A stretch of DNA of 36,103 bases from an uncultured Bacteroidales bacterium (GTDB lineage: Bacteria > Bacteroidota > Bacteroidia > Bacteroidales > Paludibacteraceae). Positions 14,889-24,114 of the stretch are shown piece after piece (the first letter of the stretch is position 1; each line of letters begins with the position of its first letter). A program made the position numbers and the translations under genes. The stretch lies in contig CALZOG010000014.1 of assembly GCA_945827635.1 (NCBI GenBank), positions 1 to 36,103 of the forward strand, given 5' to 3'. The notes under the pieces are model-generated. The model did not search any database, was not told the DNA's origin, and was given only the letters and a program-made list of their open reading frames with translations.

Positions 14889-14904
14889 CTGCAGCAGAAG
14901 CTGC
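14889..14904 (+). other. Small perfect hairpin after the RhuM-like gene
   Basis: TGCAGC-AGAA-GCTGCA, 6-bp stem with a tetraloop, with no T tract. It is the only structure noticed in 14822-14978. Confidence 0.35.
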
Positions 14905-14978
14905 AAGACATACTGAATAATAGCATTTAGCATAATACTTGGTCTCTATACACGATCCGCATTTATTCCAATGGATGA

Positions 14979-15260
14979 GACGACTACCAGACATTTATCG
15001 GTTCACACGGTGGTCAACTCACGATGACAGCCAATAGTGACCAGTGGTCGCATTTTGTTCGGTGGCAAGATGGTAACACTGACAATCCACGAACCATTAC
15101 CACCAACGGCAATGCCGATTACACGGCTTATTTTGAAGCCCCTAATGGAATCAGCAACACGGCTGTTGAGCAGAAGATAACCAAAATTCTCCGCGATGGC
15201 GAGGTGTTCATCCTCCGCGATGGCAAGACTTACACCATCCAAGGCGTAGAGGTGAAGTGA
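14979..15260 (+). pseudogene. C-terminal remnant of a secreted repeat protein
   Basis: An open stretch without credible start or signal peptide encodes the end of a divergent InlB B-repeat/Listeria-Bacteroides-type domain: SHFVRWQDGNTDNPRTIT, then ADYTAYFEA. This is followed by a C-terminal tail, KITKILRDGEVFILRDGKTYTIQGVEVK in outline. The tail shares the pattern K-x-LRDGxVxIxR....Y...GxxV with the intact secreted protein ending at 35468. An in-frame TGA at 14976 closes the upstream side. I read it as the surviving tail of a deleted surface-protein gene; a very short expressed peptide from ATG 15024 is the weaker alternative. Confidence 0.7.
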
Positions 15261-15402
15261 TGTGCGAATATAACCGGATATGCCAATACTCATAATAAAA
15301 AAGAAGATCATTGGCTGAAGCTAATGCTCTCGTTTATTTTAACATTTTAACAATTTACAATTAAACCGAAGGGGCGATGGGATATAACAGCCAAACTGAA
15401 TT

Positions 15403-16635
15403 ATGAAAAACACCATTAATCTTGCAGCTATCCTTATGTTGGTAACTGTATTCGCAGCTTGTAACGGGGAAAGTTCAACCCCCGCTAACGACAGTACGAA
15501 ACTTTGGCCGGCTTACAATGCCTCCGTTAATTTGTACGGCTACATTGACAGCAAAGGCGAATGGGCTATTCCTGCTCAATTTACCGAGGCATCATCTTTC
15601 TTCTCTTCCGGTTCGGCTATCGTAAAGATAAACGGACAGAACGCGTTCATCGACAAAAAAGGAAAAGTTCAGAATTGCGTATCATTTGATGAGGCATCTG
15701 CTTTCCAATATGGCTTTTCAAGAGCAGTGTTAAATGGTAAGTACGGACTTATTAACACGAATTTTGAGTTCGCCATCCAGCCGGTATATGCTTCTTTGGG
15801 CGAAATGACCAACGATGGTCTTGTAACATACGAGGCCGCTAACAGAAAATATGGTTTTATGGACAAGAACGGCAATGTTGTTACCGATAAGGAAGGCAAT
15901 CCGCTTTTCTATGAGTCTGCTGGAGAGTTCCGCGACGGCTATTGCGTTACTTGCTCCGATTTGTCAACGGATGATGGGCGTATCCCGACCTATATGCTGA
16001 TTAACAAAAAAGGTGACGCTTCTATTACCGAGGGACGCTTCATGTACATGCAGAATATGGGTAAAGGTATAGTTAGTGCTGTCGAAAAAGAAAAGGACCC
16101 GATTTATCCGTACGAGAGACACCTGCTTACTGCCGACGGCTCGTCCATATCCAGTAAGATTTATCACGAAACCGGTGCGTTTTCTGCTGATAACGTTGCA
16201 GTTGTTGGTGCAAAAGACGGCGATAAAATCAAGTATGGCTATGTTGACACAAAGGGTAAAGAGGTAATATCGCTCATTTATGACGACGCAACACGTTCCG
16301 CTAACGGATATGCATGGGTGTTGGATGACAAGACTTGGAAACTGATTGATATCAAGAGCGGTCATGCTGCAATCATTTGCCAACCTCAAACAGATAGTAT
16401 GAGAGAAGTACCTCTTTGTGGAGTTCACAACGGGTTGACTCTTATCCGCAAAGTAAGTTATATCGGCTATGAATTCTCAGCTGAATACCGTTGGGTTGAT
16501 GCCAAAAACGATAAAGTTGTCTTTTCATGGAATTATAACAAGGATAAAGGCAATGGCGATCTTAATCCTGCATCCTGGGCTCCTGCTCGCAATAAACAGG
16601 ATGTAGAGATTGATGAATACGTATTCCTGAAATAA
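15403..16635 (+). CDS. WG-repeat lipoprotein
   Basis: 410 aa. Signal peptide with lipobox VFAAC, lipid cysteine at 20. The body has repeated WG-type units (PF14903 style): NLYGYIDSKGEWAIPAQFTEA, QNAFIDKKGKVQ, KYGLINTNFEFAIQPVY, KYGFMDKNGNVVT, and KYGYVDTKGKEVISLIYDDA. Such repeats form beta structures in surface or periplasmic proteins of Bacteroidetes, with no enzymatic role known. Its codon style and position beside a transposase and a pseudogene suggest accessory DNA. No clear promoter is seen in the AT-rich 140 nt upstream. Confidence 0.85.
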   Translation: MKNTINLAAILMLVTVFAACNGESSTPANDSTKLWPAYNASVNLYGYIDSKGEWAIPAQFTEASSFFSSGSAIVKINGQNAFIDKKGKVQNCVSFDEASAFQYGFSRAVLNGKYGLINTNFEFAIQPVYASLGEMTNDGLVTYEAANRKYGFMDKNGNVVTDKEGNPLFYESAGEFRDGYCVTCSDLSTDDGRIPTYMLINKKGDASITEGRFMYMQNMGKGIVSAVEKEKDPIYPYERHLLTADGSSISSKIYHETGAFSADNVAVVGAKDGDKIKYGYVDTKGKEVISLIYDDATRSANGYAWVLDDKTWKLIDIKSGHAAIICQPQTDSMREVPLCGVHNGLTLIRKVSYIGYEFSAEYRWVDAKNDKVVFSWNYNKDKGNGDLNPASWAPARNKQDVEIDEYVFLK

Positions 16636-16648
16636 ACCACTCAAATGG

Positions 16649-16683
16649 ATACCGCCTCTCTGTCTCGCAACATGGGGCGGTAT
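16649..16683 (+). terminator. Stem-loop after the WG-repeat lipoprotein gene
   Basis: ATACCGCC (16649-16656) pairs with GGCGGTAT (16676-16683), 13 nt after the stop. The T tract is weak, so it is only a possible terminator. Confidence 0.45.
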
Positions 16684-16761
16684 TCGTGTCCTTGTCTTGT
16701 CCTGAAATAAGTTGACATTGATTTCGACATGGCGCAAAAGGTTATAAAAACCTCCCATTTA

Positions 16762-16793
16762 TTTGCAAAAGTCAAAAAAAAGTTGTACCTTTG
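16762..16793 (+). promoter_or_regulatory. Promoter for the RAYT-type transposase gene
   Basis: TTTG (16762-16765), a 20-nt spacer, TACCTTTG (16786-16793). The predicted start of transcription is near 16800, which rules out the in-frame ATG at 16729 and supports ATG 16816, preceded by AAAGGA. Confidence 0.8.
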
Positions 16794-16815
16794 CATCGTA
16801 AATGAGCAAAGGACA

Positions 16816-17811
16816 ATGAGCGAGCATGATAAATGGCATTGGCAAGAAGGGCGTATATGGCGCGGAGTTGGTATCTACCATGTGACGATGGTTGTACCAA
16901 GTCGGAGGTCTTTGTTGGGTGATTTGGTAATTCCTAATAATGATTCGGAACAAGCGTATGTTGCTCGTAAAGAGTTGGGATATAGGCTTGTTGATGAGTT
17001 GGTACATATTCATGCATACTACCCGGAGATCCTGATTTTGCAGTATTGCCTTATGCCTGACCATCTGCATGCGATTATCTATGTTCGACACGCGATGAAA
17101 AAGAGCATCAACGAGGTAGTACGTGGTTTTTGGCAAGGTGCCAAGAAGATAGCTCGCATGTCCTCTTTGTCTGTTACGTCTGAATTAAATTCAGACCAAA
17201 TAAACGAAGACTATATTAAGGCAGATCCCATTTTTACGGAGAAACCGTTCATTCGCCCCTTATCCCATAAGGGGCAACTTCAGACAATGATCCGCTATGT
17301 TCAGATGAATCCCCAGCGGCTGGCGACCAAACTGCTCATGCCGGGATTCTTCCGCGTGCAGGAGGGTATCGAAATCGCTGGACGCATGTATCGCGGAATT
17401 GGTAATGCCGAACTGCTACAAGCATCTCAATACGCGCCCGTTCATGTCCGCAGGACGATGGTGGAAGAGGCAGAGCATGGTGATAATAAGCGGCTATGCG
17501 ATTATATGAACGGCTGCGTGATTGATGCAAGAAACGGCATCGTTATGGTCTCGCCGTTCATCAGCCAACGGGAAAAGGCAGTTTTGGATGTTCTCATAAA
17601 GGAGAAACATCCGATAATCTATATTGCGGATAATGGTTTTGGCGATTATTACAAACCCGGCGATGGCTTGTTTGATGCCGTCGCAGAAGGGCGTGTGCTC
17701 ATCCTTTCTCCTTGGGAATATGACGCGCAAAAACGCCATGTCACCCGCGTGGAGTGCGTAGCTATGAATCAAATGGCGGAGGAAATCTGCTCTGCATTGG
17801 GTTTTTGTTAG
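16816..17811 (+). CDS. RAYT-like HUH (Y1) transposase with C-terminal extension
   Basis: 331 aa. The Y1/REP-associated tyrosine transposase core has the HUH pair His83-x-His85 in LMPDHLHAII and a candidate nucleophile Tyr161 in MIRYVQMNPQRL. These single-strand transposases act on hairpin (REP-like) DNA. Residues about 213-331 form an added domain (GIVMVSPFISQREKAVLDVL, then HPIIYIADNGFGDYYKPGDG and EGRVLILSPW) that reads like a Rossmann/SLOG-type fold. That assignment is an inference from pattern. No IS ends are seen, as usual for RAYTs. A palindrome-flanked partial copy of the gene lies directly downstream. Confidence 0.85.
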   Translation: MSEHDKWHWQEGRIWRGVGIYHVTMVVPSRRSLLGDLVIPNNDSEQAYVARKELGYRLVDELVHIHAYYPEILILQYCLMPDHLHAIIYVRHAMKKSINEVVRGFWQGAKKIARMSSLSVTSELNSDQINEDYIKADPIFTEKPFIRPLSHKGQLQTMIRYVQMNPQRLATKLLMPGFFRVQEGIEIAGRMYRGIGNAELLQASQYAPVHVRRTMVEEAEHGDNKRLCDYMNGCVIDARNGIVMVSPFISQREKAVLDVLIKEKHPIIYIADNGFGDYYKPGDGLFDAVAEGRVLILSPWEYDAQKRHVTRVECVAMNQMAEEICSALGFC

Positions 17812-17819
17812 GGTGTTCT

Positions 17820-17867
17820 CGGGAGATGGTCCCGTGATGGTCGCGTGGAAACAATTATTTTCACGCG
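17820..17867 (+). repeat. Two REP-like palindromes downstream of the RAYT gene
   Basis: CGGGA-GATGG-TCCCG (17820-17834) and CGCGTGGAAA / TTTTCACGCG (17842-17867; one G-T pair) lie between the RAYT stop and its partial copy. Imperfect palindromes beside RAYT genes are the usual substrates of these enzymes. Only the position supports this here. Confidence 0.5.
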
Positions 17868-17877
17868 ATTCACTACA

Positions 17878-18020
17878 TGGTTTTTGGCAAGGTGCCAAGA
17901 AGATAGCTCGCATGACCTCTTCGTCTGATACGTCTGAATTTAATTCAGACCAAATTAACGAAGACTATATTAAGGCATATCCCATCTTTACGGAGAAACC
18001 GTTCATTCGTCCACTATCCC
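17878..18020 (+). pseudogene. 143-bp partial duplicate of the RAYT gene
   Basis: Positions 17878-18020 match 17124-17266 inside the RAYT gene with a constant offset of 754, no indels and about ten substitutions (roughly 93 percent identity by eye). It encodes the segment from FWQGAKKIARM to EKPFIRPLS only. The internal palindrome GTCTGAATT..AATTCAGAC is kept with a changed centre. It ends 10 nt before the stop codon of mfd on the other strand. Confidence 0.85.
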
Positions 18021-18030
18021 GTTCTAAGCC

Positions 18031-21000
18031 TTATTCTTCGCTATCCGGGTGCTCGACCTTGCTGAGCAGGTTGATGGCACCGGCTATCGTTTTGACATTC
18101 ATGATAGTTATGTACCGCTTGTGCGGCACGGTGCGCAGTTCGGCTTCGGTCAGACCTTTGGTCCGCACGGGCTCGTCGTGGAACGTGCATCGCTGTGGAC
18201 GGTTGACAGCGTATTGGATAAGGTTGGCAAACGCCTCGCTCTGGTAGTACGCTGCATTGTCCTGAGGCAGATGGAGCGACATACGCTCGCCCTTCAGGAA
18301 GATCTTGTCGATACCCAACCGGCAGCATATCCACCGCAGCCGCATGACATTCAGCAGTTCCTCAGCCTGCTCGGGCAACGGACCGAAACGGTCAATCAGG
18401 CGCTTCTTGAATGCTAATAACTCCTCCTCGTTGTGCAGCGAATCCAACTCACGGTAGAGCGTGATGCGCTCGCTGATGTTCTCGATATAATCAGTCGGGA
18501 AACTGACTTGCAGGTCGCACTCAAACTGTGCATCGCTGACCCATTGTCGTCCGCCGGCAGCCGAGTGATCGCCGGATTCAGCCTGCTCGTCGGACTCGCT
18601 GACGAGTCCTTCCTCCTGCTTCAGTTCCTCAACCGCCTCGTTCAGAATGCGCTGGTAGGTCTCGTAACCTAAGTCGGCAATGAATCCCGACTGCTCGGCA
18701 CCGAGCATGTTACCTGCACCACGAATGTCCAGATCCTGCATAGCCAGATGGAAGCCCGAGCCGAGTTCGGCAAAGGTGGTGATGGCATCCAGCCTGCGTC
18801 GTGCCTCGGCAGTAAGCAGTTCGCGATCGGGAGTGATGAGGTAGCAGTACGCCTTGCGGTTGCTGCGCCCTACACGGCCGCGTAACTGGTGCAGGTCAGC
18901 CAAACCGTAGTTCTGCGCTGAGAAGATGAACATCGTGTTGACGTTCGGGATATCGATACCCGACTCGATGATCGTGGTGGAGATGAGGATATCGTAATCG
19001 TAATTGATAAAATCCTCCAGCCGTTGTGCGACCTCGTCGGCAGGCATTTGTCCGTGGGCCATCACCATACGTGCTTCGGGACATAACCGGTGTAGCCTGT
19101 GCTCGATGCGCTCCAGCATATCTATCCTGTTGCATACGACGAACACCTGCCCGTTGCGCGACATCTCGATATCTATCGCCTCCTTGATGATATCCTCGTC
19201 GTCGAGCGTGATGCTCTCGGTGATCACGGGATAGCGGTTAGGCGGCGGAGTGGTCATTACGCTCAGGTCGCGCGCTCCGAGCAGTGAGAACTGCAGCGTA
19301 CGCGGTATAGGCGTGGCTGTCAGGGTGAGTACGTCGATATTCGTGCGCAGACTCTTCAGCCGCTCCTTGACGGCAACGCCGAACTTCTGCTCCTCGTCGA
19401 TGATAAGCAGACCGAGGTCGTGCCATTTGACCGACTTGCCGATCAGCTTGTGCGTGCCGATGAGTATATCAATCTTGCCGGCAGCCAGTTGCTCGAGTAT
19501 ATCCTTAACCTCCTTGGGCGTCTTGGCGCGACTCAGGTACTCGACTTTGACAGGGAAGTTCTTGAACCGCTCCTTGAATGTCGTATAGTGCTGCAACGCC
19601 AAAACGGTTGTCGGCACGAGCACGGCAACCTGCTTGCCGTCGGTGGCAACCTTGAATGCGGCACGCATGGCAATCTCTGTCTTGCCGAAGCCTACATCGC
19701 CGCAGATCAGTCTGTCCATAGGCGTGCGGCTCTCCAGATCGTGCTTGACATCGAGAGTGGCTTTTGCCTGATCGGGTGTGTCCTCGTAGATGAACGAAGC
19801 CTCCAGTTCCTGCTGCATATATCCGTCGGGCGAGTAGGCGACACCGGGTTGCTGCTTGCGCGTTGCATACAGGCGTATAAGGTCGCGGGCGATCTCTTTC
19901 ACCTTGTCCTTGGTGCGCTCCTTGAGCCGTTCCCAAGCGCCCGAACCGATGCGTGACACGGTAGGAGCAGTGCCCTCCTTACCTTTGTACTTGCTAATGC
20001 GGTGCAGGTTATGTATGCTCACGAAGATCGTGTCGCCGTCGCGGTAGATGAGTTTGATCATCTCTTGCGGTTTGCCGTTCACACCGGTGGTCACCAGTCC
20101 TCCGAACTTGCCAATGCCGTGATCGGAGTGCACCACGTAGTCGCCCACCTGCAGCTGGTTGAGCTCCTTGAGGGTGAGCACCGCCTTGCCGCGGCGTGCA
20201 TTGTCGGAACTGAGCGTGACGCGATGGTAACGCTCGAAGATCTGATGATCGGTGTAGCAGGCGATCTTGCGCGCATGATCCACCCATCCGCCGTGCAGCG
20301 TGTGGTCGACAGGCGTGAAGAACGTCTCCCCCGAACCGGATAGAGCCGACGATAGTGTAGATGACTGCTCATGCAGTGCATCGAGGATAGATGCCAGGCG
20401 GTCGGTCTGCTTCTTGTAGTCAGACAGGATATAGATGGCATAGCCCATCTGCAACTTGTCGGCCATATCCTGCATGAGCAGTTCGAACTGCTTGTGGAAC
20501 AGCGGTTGCGGCAAGGTGTCGAAGGCAATACGCGTGTAGGTGTCGTACGAACACTTGGTGGCAATCTCGATTGTCTTGCTCCAAGGCTGAGTATGTGCAT
20601 CAGGCATGAGTGCAGCCTGCAGCGGCGTGAGGTGGATATTGTTGCCTATATACAGGGTCTGCTTGGGCAGATAGGCTGTCAGAGTAACCATCTGCTCCTC
20701 GTCATGCAACCGCACAACAGGCACTTCGTTTACCCGTTTGTCGGACAACTGCGTCTCGATATCAAAGGTGCGGATGGAATCAATCTCGTTGCCGAAGAAG
20801 TCCAGACGGAACGGATTGTCGGCAGCATAACTGTAGATATCTACTATGCCTCCGCGTATGGCAAACTGTCCGGGTTCGTAAACGAAGTCCACGCGCTCGA
20901 ATCCCAACTCCAGCAGTCGTGCCGTCAGGCTGACCGTAGAGATAGTGTCACCTGTGTGCCATGTCATGCTGTTCTGCTTGAGGCAGTCGGGTGCAGCGGA

Positions 21001-21408
21001 TAGTTCGCTCAGCGCCTCGGGGTAGGTGACAACAGTGAGTTGCTGCTTGCCTTGCGCAAGTGCGGTGAGTGCCTTGGTGCGCTGTATAGCCAGCGACTCA
21101 TCCACCGACGACTGCCGGCGGCGATGAGAGTGGGGGAAGAAGATCAGCGACTGCTCCGCCTGCTCACCGCCCAAGGCACGCAGGTCGGCGTAGAGATACT
21201 GCGCCTCGTCAGCATTCTCGCACACAGCCAGGTGTACCGTGTGGGTTGTATCCTGTTCGCGCAAAGCCGACAATACGACCGCACGCATGCTCGCATGCAG
21301 GCCTGTGAGTAGCAGATGGCAGGCTGAAGGCTTATGTAACTGCTCCAGGATAGCCGCTACCTCATGGTGGCCGGCTACCAATTGTTGCCTGAGTTCGTCA
21401 ATCGTCAT
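18031..21408 (-). CDS. mfd: Transcription-repair coupling factor Mfd
   Basis: 1125 aa, full family length. In order: a UvrB-like N-terminal part; the RNA-polymerase-interaction (CarD-like) domain at about 430-500 (QVGDYVVHSDHGIGKFGG); the RecG-like translocase with Walker A GDVGFGKTEIAMRAA, IIDEEQKFGV (DEEQ box), TATPIPRTL, and QLRGRVGRSNRKAYCYL; the TRG motif region DLDIRGAGNMLGAEQSG; and a C-terminal TRCF domain. Mfd removes stalled RNA polymerase and recruits UvrA. Its ATG overlaps the TGA of the upstream gene (ATGA), so translation is coupled to the pectinesterase-like gene. It is the last gene of the minus-strand run. Confidence 0.98.
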   Translation of the reverse strand: MTIDELRQQLVAGHHEVAAILEQLHKPSACHLLLTGLHASMRAVVLSALREQDTTHTVHLAVCENADEAQYLYADLRALGGEQAEQSLIFFPHSHRRRQSSVDESLAIQRTKALTALAQGKQQLTVVTYPEALSELSAAPDCLKQNSMTWHTGDTISTVSLTARLLELGFERVDFVYEPGQFAIRGGIVDIYSYAADNPFRLDFFGNEIDSIRTFDIETQLSDKRVNEVPVVRLHDEEQMVTLTAYLPKQTLYIGNNIHLTPLQAALMPDAHTQPWSKTIEIATKCSYDTYTRIAFDTLPQPLFHKQFELLMQDMADKLQMGYAIYILSDYKKQTDRLASILDALHEQSSTLSSALSGSGETFFTPVDHTLHGGWVDHARKIACYTDHQIFERYHRVTLSSDNARRGKAVLTLKELNQLQVGDYVVHSDHGIGKFGGLVTTGVNGKPQEMIKLIYRDGDTIFVSIHNLHRISKYKGKEGTAPTVSRIGSGAWERLKERTKDKVKEIARDLIRLYATRKQQPGVAYSPDGYMQQELEASFIYEDTPDQAKATLDVKHDLESRTPMDRLICGDVGFGKTEIAMRAAFKVATDGKQVAVLVPTTVLALQHYTTFKERFKNFPVKVEYLSRAKTPKEVKDILEQLAAGKIDILIGTHKLIGKSVKWHDLGLLIIDEEQKFGVAVKERLKSLRTNIDVLTLTATPIPRTLQFSLLGARDLSVMTTPPPNRYPVITESITLDDEDIIKEAIDIEMSRNGQVFVVCNRIDMLERIEHRLHRLCPEARMVMAHGQMPADEVAQRLEDFINYDYDILISTTIIESGIDIPNVNTMFIFSAQNYGLADLHQLRGRVGRSNRKAYCYLITPDRELLTAEARRRLDAITTFAELGSGFHLAMQDLDIRGAGNMLGAEQSGFIADLGYETYQRILNEAVEELKQEEGLVSESDEQAESGDHSAAGGRQWVSDAQFECDLQVSFPTDYIENISERITLYRELDSLHNEEELLAFKKRLIDRFGPLPEQAEELLNVMRLRWICCRLGIDKIFLKGERMSLHLPQDNAAYYQSEAFANLIQYAVNRPQRCTFHDEPVRTKGLTEAELRTVPHKRYITIMNVKTIAGAINLLSKVEHPDSEE

Positions 21409-24101
21409 TGTACGTCGGGGATCTTAACTTTAACGGATTGCTTGCCGATATTATTCTCAAAAATCAGCCAATACACACCATGAGGCGTATTGAACGACTG
21501 TGTGCCGGTGAGCAACTGATCGATGAACGACGATCCGTCAGGCGTGATCACGCGCATCGTAGTCGGTTGTGCTATGTGGTGCATGACCAGCGTGTTCGGC
21601 TCGATATGTATGCCTAACTTCAGATCCACGATGCTCAAGTCCAGTTCGGCTTCGGATGAGTTGGTAGGGTTCCAGCCGTCAGTGCCGCGCGTATAAACGT
21701 ATGGCGCGAGCAAGAACGTGTTGAATATAGGATCGTCGGGCATGAATGCTATAGCCGGGTCGTATGCCATTGCCTCCATCACGAGGTCGAACTTCGTAGC
21801 CGCGAACACGACCTCGCCGTAGTGATCCTTGGGCTTAACCAGATGGCAGGGCTCGGCATAGTGCTCGCTAACCATCTCCGTCTTGGGTTCCGCAGAACGG
21901 ATGAAACACTGGTCGAACAGGAAGCCGCGCAACCCGACCTGTGTACGTGCGGCAATCAGATACGACGAGCGCGACGAAGGAAAGACCTCGATGTCCGACT
22001 TATGGCAAGTGAGGTTCATACCACCGGAGATGATATTGTTGCTGCCCATGATGTGACAATTGAGCATGTATAACCGGCATCCTGCGTCGCCGTATAGGGT
22101 GTTCTCCATTCCGATCAGTCGGCAGCCGATGAGTTGTACGCGATCCGCCATTTCGACCACAGCCAATGCCGCCGCCGGACGAACATACTTGGCGTCTTGT
22201 ACTTCTGTGGATAGATAGGCAGTCGGACGCACCGGTGTCTCGGGGTACTGCGGCACAAGTTTGTCGCGTGTCTCCAGACGGGTTATATACCTGTTGAACG
22301 CATTCTCAATGATCAGGTTCTTGAATGTCACATCCTCGGCTGCCACGACTACCGTGGCGTTGTAGTAGAACGCCCGTCCGCCGGTGTTCAGTACAGCCAG
22401 GGCTTTGTTCTCCATATTAACGCGCAACGCGCGCGCGGAGTGTGTATATTGTTCGGTCATTGAGTAGTAACTGTACTCGCCGCCGTAATAGCCGGTTATG
22501 CGCACGGCACGGTTGTGAATGTCCAATCCTCCGTTGCTGATGCTAACGGATGGTAGAGGTGCACTGTTGACGAGCGAGATGTTCGGCTCGGTGATACGAA
22601 GCATCTCGTCGTATTGTCCGGGATCGATAGCGATCGTTACGTGCTGGTCGCGAGTACGGCGCATGCGGCTCACAGCGCGGAGTGCCTGAGTGATAGTGGT
22701 GTACTGGCGTTGTGCACCTACACGCAGGGTATCGGTGTAGTGGAGCGAATCGTTGGCTGTAAACTGGCGACGGAAGTCCAGGTGCTTGCTGACCGGGTCG
22801 CGGCGGATATTGAGCAGCGAGGTACGTTGCAGACGGAAACTGTCCAAACCCAGTACCGCAATCGAATATGTACCCGAACGTAAAGCAATATCTTCCGTTC
22901 CTGTGAACGAATAGACATAACCGTCCTCCTTGGTGTTGGTGAACTGCAACGTGGCGTTGCTCAGGTCGATCTCCGACTGAATCTTTACAGGATAAACCGG
23001 TCGCTTGCTGAACACCAGCTGACTGAGGTCGGTCAGAGCAGCAATGGTATCCATCTGGTAGTCGTTCACACCCACCGGGCGGATCTTGTACTGGTTGTTA
23101 GGCTCGGTGTATATTATGTATCGGTTGCCATTCAACTCGTAGAACGCGTGGAACGTAGTAGGGTACTTGGGCGTAAGGGTGAACGACAGCTTCTGCAGTT
23201 CGCTGGCGGGCAGACCCACAATCTTCCCGCGGAACTCGTTGAGCTCGATGTCACGCACTTTGATTTCGCAGTTCTGCCCGTTGTGCTGGAAGTTGACGGA
23301 ATCAGCCGTCTCCAGCATTTTCGTAGGGTCGCCCTTCAGCGTTAGACCATACACGTAACCCATAGGCAGACGTACGCTCTTCTCGCCATAGTTGAGGCGG
23401 TGCAGGGCGCCGTTCTCGCGATTGTTGATCACCAGGTAACACTGCTTGGGCAGTGAGCCGGTGAAATACAGGTCGCCCCACTCGGCAGGGTAGCGGATAA
23501 TACGCGCGATAACCAGTTTGTCGTCAAGGCTGGACAGATGATAATAGCCGTCACGCGGGATAGAGAACCATATAACCTCAGCGCCCTGACCGCTGATCTT
23601 GCGCGTCTGCGAGGATAACTTATCCTCCGATATCAGCCTGTAGGTAGCCGGCACACCTGTGGAGGCTACAGCGTACTCGATAATATCGCCCTCCTTGAAA
23701 TACTGCTCGATATATACATCCGGGTCGGCTTGCAGGTCGGACATCAGGTAGCCCGTGAATGTGGCGCCTAACTTGTAGTCGTGCAGTTCGCCCTCGTCGA
23801 AACGTGACAGTTTGGGGTTGCTCGTACGCAGTCGGTGCGACTTGCCACCATGACCGTTGAACGACAGGTTGACATTACGCGAACCCAGGAAGTCGGATAT
23901 GTATGTGTTTCGTGCGCCCGGAATAGCGGCAGGCATCCAGCCGTTGATCTCGCCGGTGGTGAGCATATTCTCGTATTTCGTGCGGTCGAAACTGACTGCA
24001 CCGAAGTCCCATATCTGCGGGCGTTGGTGTGCAGGCGCTGCGCTGAACACACCTATAGGCAGTAGCAGCAGAGTGGTGAACAGAAGTATAATTTTACGCA
24101 T
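21405..24101 (-). CDS. Secreted pectinesterase-like beta-helix protein, catalytic Asp lost
   Basis: 898 aa. Signal peptide about 1-20. Residues about 25-470 are beta-rich and unrecognised. A family-8 carbohydrate esterase-like right-handed beta-helix follows (about 480-790): IDPGQYDEML (family PGxYxE), GRAFYYNATVVVAAEDVTFKNL, CRLIGMENTLYGDAG and MGSNNIISGG. In true pectin methylesterases these last two read QDTL and DFIFG with the two catalytic aspartates; here they are Asn667 and Asn689, and no LGRPW arginine motif is seen. It is therefore likely a non-catalytic carbohydrate-binding or structural relative. The C-terminal 60 residues (TMRVITPDGSS to KVKIPDVQ) resemble a T9SS/Por sorting tail. 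The gene lies 13 nt after the U32 gene and overlaps mfd by ATGA. Confidence 0.75.
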   Translation of the reverse strand: MRKIILLFTTLLLLPIGVFSAAPAHQRPQIWDFGAVSFDRTKYENMLTTGEINGWMPAAIPGARNTYISDFLGSRNVNLSFNGHGGKSHRLRTSNPKLSRFDEGELHDYKLGATFTGYLMSDLQADPDVYIEQYFKEGDIIEYAVASTGVPATYRLISEDKLSSQTRKISGQGAEVIWFSIPRDGYYHLSSLDDKLVIARIIRYPAEWGDLYFTGSLPKQCYLVINNRENGALHRLNYGEKSVRLPMGYVYGLTLKGDPTKMLETADSVNFQHNGQNCEIKVRDIELNEFRGKIVGLPASELQKLSFTLTPKYPTTFHAFYELNGNRYIIYTEPNNQYKIRPVGVNDYQMDTIAALTDLSQLVFSKRPVYPVKIQSEIDLSNATLQFTNTKEDGYVYSFTGTEDIALRSGTYSIAVLGLDSFRLQRTSLLNIRRDPVSKHLDFRRQFTANDSLHYTDTLRVGAQRQYTTITQALRAVSRMRRTRDQHVTIAIDPGQYDEMLRITEPNISLVNSAPLPSVSISNGGLDIHNRAVRITGYYGGEYSYYSMTEQYTHSARALRVNMENKALAVLNTGGRAFYYNATVVVAAEDVTFKNLIIENAFNRYITRLETRDKLVPQYPETPVRPTAYLSTEVQDAKYVRPAAALAVVEMADRVQLIGCRLIGMENTLYGDAGCRLYMLNCHIMGSNNIISGGMNLTCHKSDIEVFPSSRSSYLIAARTQVGLRGFLFDQCFIRSAEPKTEMVSEHYAEPCHLVKPKDHYGEVVFAATKFDLVMEAMAYDPAIAFMPDDPIFNTFLLAPYVYTRGTDGWNPTNSSEAELDLSIVDLKLGIHIEPNTLVMHHIAQPTTMRVITPDGSSFIDQLLTGTQSFNTPHGVYWLIFENNIGKQSVKVKIPDVQ

Positions 24102-24114
24102 AACTTATATCGGG

